A DNA stretch of 34,598 nucleotides from an uncultured Bacilli bacterium (GTDB taxonomy: Bacteria > Bacillota_I > Bacilli_A > RF39 > UBA660): NCBI GenBank assembly GCA_947630945.1, contig CANRJN010000006.1:1-34598 (forward strand), given 5' to 3'. The notes under the pieces are model-generated. The model searched no databases and was not told the DNA's origin. It saw nothing but the letters and a program-made list of their open reading frames with translations. Below, piece after piece: positions 16,663 to 22,744 of this stretch (position 1 is its first letter; every line of letters begins with the position of its first letter). The position numbers were made by a program, and so were the translations under genes.

Positions 16663-18033
16663 CTATTTTAAATATTTGTTAACTTCATTTGTAAATTCAC
16701 TTTGTAATTCTTCAAGTTTTTCCTTTGTTGTTGCTTCAAAACGAGTTGTAATATTAGGACCTGTATTAGAGGCACGAACAAGAGCAAAACCATAATCAAA
16801 TTTTGCTTTTACTCCATCAATCGTAATATAATTATAATTCTTTTTATCACAATATTCTTTAATTTTATTAACTATTTCAAATTTAATATTATCATCTGCA
16901 TGTATTTTTATTTCAGGTGTTGAATAATATTTTGAAATATTATCAAGTAAACTACTAAGAGACGTGTTAATGTGAGATAACATTTCAATTAGTCTCATTC
17001 CTACATATATTCCATCATCATAACCTGGAAATTTATCTCTAAAATAAACATGACCAGAAAGTTCACCACTTAAAGGATAATCACCCTTGGCAGATGCTGC
17101 CCTAGTATAAGAGTTTCCTGTTCTATATTCAATTGGTTTAACTCCTAATTTTATTAGTTCATCTTCAAGTGATTTAGAACATTTAACATCAAATAAACAT
17201 TCTTTTTTATCTACTTTATCATATAAATATTTCCACATTATTATTAAGAATTTATCAATTTCAATCATATTACCTTTTTCATCAACAAATCCTACTCTAT
17301 CTCCATCCCCATCATAACCAATACCCAAATCAGCATGAGTTTCTAATACTTTTTCTTTTAACATAGTTAAGTTTTCATAAACACAAGGATCTGGATGATG
17401 AAGTGGAAAATTTCCATCACTAGTATTACATATCCCAATACTTTCAACATTTTTTAAATGAGAAAATATTTCATCCGCTATTATACTAGTAGTACCATTA
17501 CCACAATCATATACTACTTTTATTTTTCTATCACCAAATGATAATTTATTTAATACTAAATCAATATAAGCATCTCTTATATCTGCGTCTTCCACACTAC
17601 CTTTTCCATATATAAATTTTTCACTTTTAATTATATTATATATTTCTTTTACATCACTACCATATGCATTATGAATTCCATTATAAGAAAACTTAAATCC
17701 ATTATATTCTTTTGGATTATGAGATGCTGTTATCATCATACTAGAATTAGTATTTAAATAATTTGCTGCAAAATAACACATAGGAGTAGTAGCAAGACCA
17801 AGTCTTTTAACATGAATTCCTGTTTCAACTAATCCCTTTACAAGTGATGACTCTAAACTAGGAGAAGAAAGTCTATTATCATATGCAACTACTGTTGATG
17901 GAATATTATATTCATTTAACTTAGTTCCAAAAGCAAGTCCTATTTTATATGCAATATCATCATCAATATCAGTACCATATACTCCTCTTATATCATACTC
18001 TCTAAATATTTCTTCATTTAATTTCATATGCAT
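16663..18033 (-). CDS. phosphomannomutase/phosphoglucomutase
   Basis: 456 aa, alpha-D-phosphohexomutase superfamily. It opens IFREYDIRGVYG; the phosphoserine loop is ITASHNP with S104, the Mg site is GYDGDGDRVGF, the sugar-binding loop is GELSGHVYF and the phosphate-binding loop is VRASNTGPNITTRFEA. This is the AlgC/ManB-like layout supplying hexose-1-phosphates for surface polysaccharides. Two in-frame ATGs (18031-18033 and 18025-18027) are possible; GGTGAT favours the first or second about equally. First gene of the operon with the 59-aa protein and metallopeptidase. Confidence 0.93.
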   Translation of the reverse strand: MHMKLNEEIFREYDIRGVYGTDIDDDIAYKIGLAFGTKLNEYNIPSTVVAYDNRLSSPSLESSLVKGLVETGIHVKRLGLATTPMCYFAANYLNTNSSMMITASHNPKEYNGFKFSYNGIHNAYGSDVKEIYNIIKSEKFIYGKGSVEDADIRDAYIDLVLNKLSFGDRKIKVVYDCGNGTTSIIADEIFSHLKNVESIGICNTSDGNFPLHHPDPCVYENLTMLKEKVLETHADLGIGYDGDGDRVGFVDEKGNMIEIDKFLIIMWKYLYDKVDKKECLFDVKCSKSLEDELIKLGVKPIEYRTGNSYTRAASAKGDYPLSGELSGHVYFRDKFPGYDDGIYVGMRLIEMLSHINTSLSSLLDNISKYYSTPEIKIHADDNIKFEIVNKIKEYCDKKNYNYITIDGVKAKFDYGFALVRASNTGPNITTRFEATTKEKLEELQSEFTNEVNKYLK

Positions 18034-18142
18034 ATCACCAATTTTATTTTATATAAATATTTAATTATTTTAAAGTATATTTAAATTTTTTGACAGATTT
18101 TTACATATTAAATTTTATATTTTCTAATCATTTAAACCATAT

Positions 18143-18164
18143 AAAAAGAATTCATAAGAATTCC
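18143..18164 (-). terminator. terminator of the prepilin gene
   Basis: GAATTC (18158-18163) and GAATTC (18148-18153) pair across a 4-nt loop; on the minus strand they are followed by five T. Confidence 0.6.
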
Positions 18165-18169
18165 ATTTA

Positions 18170-19390
18170 TTAATGATCACAAGCATCAAAATCATTTAAT
18201 CTTGATTCTAAGTCTTCTCTATATTTTACATAAGGTTCATTTTTAAGAGCATTTGTTCCTTCAAACATTAGGCATATCCTTGTATCATCATTTACTACAA
18301 ATTTATCACTTAATTTTAGATTTGATAAATTTTCACAATTATAAAACATTCGTTCCATACCTTTGACTTTTGATGTATTAAAATTAGTTAAATCTAAATC
18401 GGTTAAATTTGAACATTCATAAAACATATCATTCATAGTTGTTACTTTTGATGTATCAAAATTACTTAAATTTAATGTTGTTAAATTTGAACATCCTGAA
18501 AACATACTCCACATAGATGTTACTTCTGATGTGTCAAAATTGCTTAAATCTAATGTTGTTAAACTTGAACATCCATCAAACATATCACTCATATCTGTTA
18601 CTTCTGATGTATCTAAATACCTTAAATCTATTGATTCTAAATTTGATAAACCAACAAATAATTCAAAACCTGAACCTGCTCTTACTCCTCCTTCTCCTCC
18701 AATTGTTACTTCATACAAACCATCACCATCTGTATCTGTCCACCACATCATTATATTTCCACTATTATCATATGTTACATCTTTACTTCCAAGGACTCCT
18801 TCTGGTACTTTACTTGTATTTGTAAATTTTAATACTTTTATCTTATTAGATTTTAATGAAGTTGCAAAGAAATATCCATAATAATCTCCGCTTTCATTCA
18901 TTCTAATATCTAGCACTGAATCGTATTGAGGGTTAACTACTATTTCTTCATTACTTCCATCACAAGATGGTACTTCTGTACTTTCTAACGCGATAGTTGT
19001 TTTTCTTGTTTTTTCACTTGTACTACTTCCTATATCTGCTATGTTTATGACTTCCCCTTCTGATACAAATTGATAATTATCATCTTTTACTGTTAAGTTT
19101 ATTACTTGTCCATTATCATTAAATTCTACATAATATTTTATATTATTTCTTCCCGTTAAATTTAATGGATTTGATGTACTACTAAAACATTTACATTCTT
19201 TATTTGATAATGAACCACTTAAATAATTTTGTTCTGCTGTCTTTACTATCTCTTGCACTTCTGTTACAAATGTATTCTCTTTTGCATTCCTAAACATTTT
19301 AAGTACATTTGGCAGTGCTATAATTACTAAAATTGCTAAGATTGCTATTACTGCTAGTAATTCTACTAATGTAAAACCTCTTTTTTTCAT
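18170..19390 (-). CDS. type IV prepilin fused to BspA-like (DUF285) leucine-rich repeats
   Basis: 406 aa. The N-terminus MKKRG/FTLVELLAVIAILAILVI is a class III prepilin leader with the peptidase cut after Gly, the conserved Glu at +5 and a long hydrophobic helix. A pilin-like region with Cys pair ECKCF follows, then an acidic stretch with DTDGDGLYEV that resembles a calcium loop. Residues about 255-375 carry four or five BspA/DUF285 repeats of about 25 aa with the pattern LDLSNFDTSxVTxMxxMFxxC. Such repeats mediate adhesion in surface proteins. Ribosome site AGAGGT. The promoter at 19427-19453 contains a (TA)n tract. Divergent from the TIR gene. Confidence 0.88.
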   Translation of the reverse strand: MKKRGFTLVELLAVIAILAILVIIALPNVLKMFRNAKENTFVTEVQEIVKTAEQNYLSGSLSNKECKCFSSTSNPLNLTGRNNIKYYVEFNDNGQVINLTVKDDNYQFVSEGEVINIADIGSSTSEKTRKTTIALESTEVPSCDGSNEEIVVNPQYDSVLDIRMNESGDYYGYFFATSLKSNKIKVLKFTNTSKVPEGVLGSKDVTYDNSGNIMMWWTDTDGDGLYEVTIGGEGGVRAGSGFELFVGLSNLESIDLRYLDTSEVTDMSDMFDGCSSLTTLDLSNFDTSEVTSMWSMFSGCSNLTTLNLSNFDTSKVTTMNDMFYECSNLTDLDLTNFNTSKVKGMERMFYNCENLSNLKLSDKFVVNDDTRICLMFEGTNALKNEPYVKYREDLESRLNDFDACDH

Positions 19391-19426
19391 TTAATTCTTA
19401 CCTCTTTTCTATTTTTCTACCCTTTT

Positions 19427-19453
19427 ATTATATCGTATATATATATATATCAA
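19427..19453 (-). promoter_or_regulatory. prepilin promoter with (TA)n spacer
   Basis: Minus strand TTGATA (19448-19453), 15-nt spacer, TATAAT (19427-19432). The spacer is almost wholly a TA tract of about seven units (19436-19450), which also runs into the -35 box. One more TA unit would give the optimal 17-nt spacing. The leader to the ATG is 36 nt with AGAGGT. Confidence 0.7.
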
Positions 19454-19473
19454 GAGGCATATTTAAATTTTTA

Positions 19474-19528
19474 CATAACCATCTACACTTTTAGATTGTC
19501 TTTTATAACAAACTTTTAAGTATAGAAA
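19474..19528 (+). repeat. dispersed 55-bp intergenic repeat, copy B
   Basis: 48 of 55 positions match copy A at 5368-5422, same strand, no gaps. Here it lies between the divergent prepilin and TIR genes, about 20 bp upstream of the prepilin -35 box. Confidence 0.75.
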
Positions 19529-19576
19529 GCACAAAAAAGAAAAGAAAAAAAGAAATTTATATCACTTATAAAAATA

Positions 19577-19604
19577 TTGAAATAATTTATAAATTTAGTA
19601 TACT
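19577..19604 (+). promoter_or_regulatory. promoter of the TIR gene, with palindrome over the -10
   Basis: TTGAAA (19577-19582), 16-nt spacer, TATACT (19599-19604). The -10 lies in a perfect 14-bp palindrome, TTTAGTATACTAAA, a possible operator. Ribosome site GGAGG follows at 19619-19623. Confidence 0.6.
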
Positions 19605-19631
19605 AAATATTAAATATGGAGGTATTATTTT

Positions 19632-19865
19632 ATGGATAGTGAAGACTCTTACCTAGGTCAATATGGTCTTGTTAAAATTATTAAAGGAAAATTTAAAGGA
19701 AGATTTGGCTATTATGATGATGATGAAATAAGTTCTAGTGGAAAAGTTAAATCTGTTATTTATTTTGGTGAAATGATGGATAATACAAAATGCTATTATA
19801 TTGATGAAGATAATATTACGAATAAATTTACTATATTAGATTTAAAAAAAGAAAAGAAGAAATAA
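19632..19865 (+). CDS. 5' part of a frameshifted TIR-domain gene (KOW-like N-terminal domain)
   Basis: 77 codons before a stop. The protein has YGLVKIIKGKFKGRFGYYDDDE, a small beta-barrel resembling a KOW-type motif, then KSVIYFGEMM and a lysine-rich end. Strong GGAGG ribosome site 8 nt upstream of ATG. A -1 shift at the A7 run (19844-19850) would join this domain in frame to the TIR domain downstream, giving about 252 aa. From memory, related TIR proteins carry this kind of N-terminal domain; this should be checked. As written, the ribosome would stop here. Confidence 0.7.
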   Translation: MDSEDSYLGQYGLVKIIKGKFKGRFGYYDDDEISSSGKVKSVIYFGEMMDNTKCYYIDEDNITNKFTILDLKKEKKK

Positions 19866-20389
19866 ATCGTAATTTATGGAATGAAATAAGTGATAGTGAA
19901 AGGTTAAAATTAATTGAAGAAAAAGAACTTATTGATTATGAAATAAATAATAGACTTGAAAATTATATTGATTCTAATAAATTAAAAAATAAACAAGTCT
20001 TTCTTTCTCATTCTTCTATGGATAAAGAAATAGTTATATCAGTAGCACTTGATTTAAATGAAAAAGGTATTACTACTTGGCTAGATGCTTTTGATATTTT
20101 ACCAGGAGAGTCAATTGTTTCAAAAATCAATCAAGGATTAAGTAATTGTGAATTTGTATTATTATTTTTATCTAAAAATTCTGTAAAATCTAAATGGGTA
20201 GAAAAAGAATGGGAATCAATTTTATGGGATGAAATAAATTCTAATAAAATTAAAATAATTCCTATAAAACTAGAAGATTGTAAAATACCTAAAATATTAC
20301 AAACAAAGAAATATATTGATTTAAGTAAAGATTATAACTATGGAATAATGCAACTTATTGATGCAATAAAAAGTTACAAATCAAATTAA
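19826..20389 (+). CDS. 3' part of the frameshifted gene: TIR domain
   Basis: This frame is open from 19826 but has no ATG until 20018, which lies inside the TIR domain, so it cannot give a full domain alone. The frame gives a charged helical linker, then QVFLSHSSMDKE (TIR box 1), TTWLDAFDILPGES and SKWVEKEWESIL. The Glu in W-x-x-x-E (E64 counted from Met at 20018) is the catalytic position of NAD-cleaving TIR enzymes. Such proteins act in antiphage defence or toxin-like NAD depletion. No ThsA or other Thoeris partner is nearby. Either it is broken, switched by slippage, or made by -1 frameshifting. Confidence 0.75.
   Translation: MYYIRFKKRKEEINRNLWNEISDSERLKLIEEKELIDYEINNRLENYIDSNKLKNKQVFLSHSSMDKEIVISVALDLNEKGITTWLDAFDILPGESIVSKINQGLSNCEFVLLFLSKNSVKSKWVEKEWESILWDEINSNKIKIIPIKLEDCKIPKILQTKKYIDLSKDYNYGIMQLIDAIKSYKSN
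19841..19851 (+). other. slippery site / homopolymer at the TIR frameshift
   Basis: TTTAAAAAAAG: a -1 slippery heptamer context (A AAA AAG) placed where the two frames overlap (19826-19862). One extra A in the tract would fuse the frames. Confidence 0.6.
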
Positions 20390-20451
20390 TATACATAAAT
20401 ATACTTTTAAAATTAAATAAATACATTTTAGTAATCTACACAAATATAACT

Positions 20452-20470
20452 CTTTCATATAATATGAAAG
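20452..20470 (+). promoter_or_regulatory. inverted repeat overlapping the SleB-gene ribosome site
   Basis: Perfect 8-bp arms CTTTCATA/TATGAAAG with a 3-nt centre. The 3' arm includes the AAAG of the ribosome site AAAGGTGA, and TATAAT-like bases lie in the centre, so it could be an operator or an RNA hairpin masking the ribosome site. Confidence 0.5.
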
Positions 20471-20478
20471 GTGATATT

Positions 20479-20907
20479 ATGCTTATTAAATATACTGATA
20501 AAGAACTTGATTTATGTGCAAGACTTATGAGAGCAGAAGCACTCGGTGAAGGTGAACTTGCTATGCTTATGGTAGGAAATGTTATTGTTAATAGAGCAAT
20601 TGCTGATTGTCTTGACTTTAAAAAGATAAGAAGTATAACTGATGTAGTTTATCAAAAACCTGGTGGCTTTGTTGGAACAAATAGTTCACTTTTTAATAGT
20701 GGAAGTGCTACTACAAAAGAAAAAGAACTTGCAAAAAGAGTATTAAAAGGTGAATATTATCATCCTGCTACTAACGCGTTATGGTTTTATGCACCAAGTG
20801 GTAAAGATGATTGTAAAAGTACATGGTTTAATCAAAGAAATGCAGGAAGATATAAAAATCATTGTTTTTATGAACCAGACCCAGGTGTTTGTGAACAATT
20901 GTATTAA
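20479..20907 (+). CDS. SleB/CwlJ-like cell wall hydrolase
   Basis: 142 aa from the ATG at 20479, chosen because AAAGGTGA precedes it; a longer frame starts at 20464. It matches the Hydrolase_2 domain of spore cortex-lytic enzymes: LCARLMRAEALGEGELAM with the proposed catalytic Glu, VGNVIVNRA, and the C-terminal ALWFYAP plus RYKNHCFYEP. No signal peptide or LysM is attached, so the wall access route is unclear. Members also occur in non-sporulating bacteria, so this alone is no proof of sporulation. Downstream is a glycosyltransferase gene whose -35 overlaps the end of this gene. Confidence 0.88.
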   Translation: MLIKYTDKELDLCARLMRAEALGEGELAMLMVGNVIVNRAIADCLDFKKIRSITDVVYQKPGGFVGTNSSLFNSGSATTKEKELAKRVLKGEYYHPATNALWFYAPSGKDDCKSTWFNQRNAGRYKNHCFYEPDPGVCEQLY

Positions 20908-20927
20908 TCTTAATATTTTGCTATAAT
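20899..20927 (+). promoter_or_regulatory. probable promoter of the glycosyltransferase gene
   Basis: TTGTAT (20899-20904), 17-nt spacer, TATAAT (20922-20927); AGAGG at 20933-20937 is the ribosome site. The -35 overlaps the end of the SleB-like gene. Confidence 0.5.
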
Positions 20928-20944
20928 TATTAAGAGGTTTTTTT

Positions 20945-22453
20945 ATGGAAGTATTAGATTCAATATTAAAAGCAATAGGTAGTTTTTATCAAAATGGTAA
21001 AAATATTAATGATATAATTGGTTTAATTTTTAGTATCATGGTAATACATAAAGCATTTTACTTTGTTATAGGAATGTTTTTTACAAGAAAATTTAAACCT
21101 GCTAAAAATAAACATAAATATGGAATAGTAATTGCTGCTAGAAATGAGAAATATGTTATTGGAAACTTATTAGATAGTATAAATAAACAAGATTATCCAA
21201 AAGATTTATATACTGTTTTTGTAGTTGCAGATAATTGTACAGATAATACAGCAGATATAGCAAGAAGTAAAGGTGCTATTGTTTATGAAAGACATGATAC
21301 AGAGCATAGAACAAAAGGATACGCGCTACAATTTTTATTTGAAAATATTAAAAAAGATTATGGAATAGAGACATTTGAAGGATATTTTGTATTTGATGCA
21401 GACAATTTACTTAAAAAGAATTATATTTCAAAAATGAATGATGCATTTGACTGTGGTCAAAAGATAATAACTTCATATAGAAATACTAAAAACTTTGATG
21501 AGAATTGGGTATCTTCTACATATGCTCTTCATTGGATTCGTTCTATTAGAACTAATCACAGAGCAAGAAGTGTATTAAGACTTGCTACTAATATTCAAGG
21601 TACAGGATTCTTATTTTCAAATGAAATAGTTAAAGATGGATGGAAATATACTTCACTTACAGAAGATAGAGCCCTAACTGCTGATGCAGTAGCACAAGGA
21701 TATCAAATAACATATCAAGATGAAGCAGAATTTTATGATGAACAACCTGTAAGTTTAAAGGTTGCATTAAGACAAAGACTTCGTTGGTCAAAAGGTCATT
21801 TACAAGCATTTGTACAAACAGGACCATATTTATTTATTAATATATTCTTTGGTAAAAAATTCTTAAAAACAAATTGGAATAAAGATAAAAAAATAAATAA
21901 AAAGAATAAAACATTTAAAGATGTTATGCTTAGTATCGTAGAATCTATAAGACATAGATTTGCATCATTTGATACACTTGTACAATTAACACCTCTTGTA
22001 TTTATTAATTTAATAAGATGGATGATATTCTCATTATTCATTTATTCTTGTTATACTTATGCAAATGGAATTAGTAATGTTAATCTATTTAGTGGGGGGT
22101 CTTTCTTAACTAAATTTTTAAGAGATTTAGTTACTATTAAAATAAATATTGAGCCTGGATATTATGCATTATTTATGGGATTCATTCTTACTATTTGGTT
22201 TAGAATATTATATAGAATTGGTGCTTATATTTCAAATATGCTAATGGCTGTTTATCTATTTATAATAGAAGATAGTAGAATTAAGAAAATGAAATTAAAA
22301 GATAAAATATTATTTACATTAACTTGGCCTACATTTGATATTATTGGAAGATATACAACTTATATTGCAGTATTTAAAAAAGTTGAATGGAAACCAATTC
22401 CACATCAAAGTAAAGTTACTATTGATGAATTAAATAATAAGGTTGGTGAATAA
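20945..22453 (+). CDS. membrane family 2 glycosyltransferase
   Basis: 502 aa. An N-terminal helix (about 25-48) precedes a GT-A catalytic domain: GIVIAARNEKYVIGNLLDSI, VVADNCTDNT, the metal-binding FDADN, the acceptor motif TEDRAL and the processive-type QRLRWSKGH. Four to five membrane segments follow. This is the layout of BcsA/NodC/PgaC-like synthases that build and export a polysaccharide, but the sugar cannot be told. Its stop abuts the start of a 64-aa membrane protein gene, probably a partner. The convergent LTA-synthase-like gene is also concerned with the envelope. Confidence 0.9.
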   Translation: MEVLDSILKAIGSFYQNGKNINDIIGLIFSIMVIHKAFYFVIGMFFTRKFKPAKNKHKYGIVIAARNEKYVIGNLLDSINKQDYPKDLYTVFVVADNCTDNTADIARSKGAIVYERHDTEHRTKGYALQFLFENIKKDYGIETFEGYFVFDADNLLKKNYISKMNDAFDCGQKIITSYRNTKNFDENWVSSTYALHWIRSIRTNHRARSVLRLATNIQGTGFLFSNEIVKDGWKYTSLTEDRALTADAVAQGYQITYQDEAEFYDEQPVSLKVALRQRLRWSKGHLQAFVQTGPYLFINIFFGKKFLKTNWNKDKKINKKNKTFKDVMLSIVESIRHRFASFDTLVQLTPLVFINLIRWMIFSLFIYSCYTYANGISNVNLFSGGSFLTKFLRDLVTIKINIEPGYYALFMGFILTIWFRILYRIGAYISNMLMAVYLFIIEDSRIKKMKLKDKILFTLTWPTFDIIGRYTTYIAVFKKVEWKPIPHQSKVTIDELNNKVGE

Positions 22454-22648
22454 ATGAAAGAATATATTCATCAATTTTATAATGAAGGCTTTGCTACAAC
22501 ATTTTATTTAAAACCGGTTAATTTTATAAAAAAGCATATTAAGAATAAAGCAGTATTAAAAGTATTAACATTAATAATTCAAGTGATATATACAATATTA
22601 ATGATAATTATTGGTGTAATTACTTTTATTAAACAATATCCTTTATAA
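22454..22648 (+). CDS. small membrane protein downstream of the glycosyltransferase
   Basis: 64 aa, ATG immediately after the TAA of the glycosyltransferase gene, so translation is coupled (GGTTGGTGA lies upstream). A charged N-terminal half (MKEYIHQFYNEGFAT) is followed by one strong hydrophobic helix (residues about 37-58). No family recognised. The tight coupling suggests an accessory subunit of the synthase, which is inference. Confidence 0.7.
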   Translation: MKEYIHQFYNEGFATTFYLKPVNFIKKHIKNKAVLKVLTLIIQVIYTILMIIIGVITFIKQYPL

Positions 22649-22671
22649 TATTTGATATATAAATATGATAA

Positions 22672-22710
22672 TTAAAAAACTTAACTTTCGTGTTGAGAGT
22701 TAAGTTTTAA
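22672..22710. terminator. bidirectional terminator between convergent genes
   Basis: 12-bp stem (22678-22689 with 22695-22706) with one G-U and a 5-nt loop; A-rich before and T-rich after, so it serves both the glycosyltransferase unit and the LTA-synthase-like gene. Confidence 0.8.
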
Positions 22711-22744
22711 TTTGTTTTGATATGATTTGATTTGTTTTATTTAA

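Noticed and set aside
18085-18115. Plus-strand promoter TTGACA near 18087
   Set aside because: The candidate -10 is poor and it would point antisense into the prepilin gene with no plus-strand gene to serve.
18517-18881. Plus-strand frames of about 100-116 codons antisense to the prepilin gene
   Set aside because: They are leucine-rich or low-complexity shadows of the repeat-coding region on the other strand, with no ribosome site.
19632-20389. Thoeris antiphage system
   Set aside because: Only a TIR gene is present; no ThsA-like (SIR2/SLOG) gene is nearby.
20479-20907. SleB-like gene taken as proof of an endospore former
   Set aside because: Hydrolase_2 proteins also occur in non-sporulating bacteria and no sporulation regulator or coat gene is in the window.
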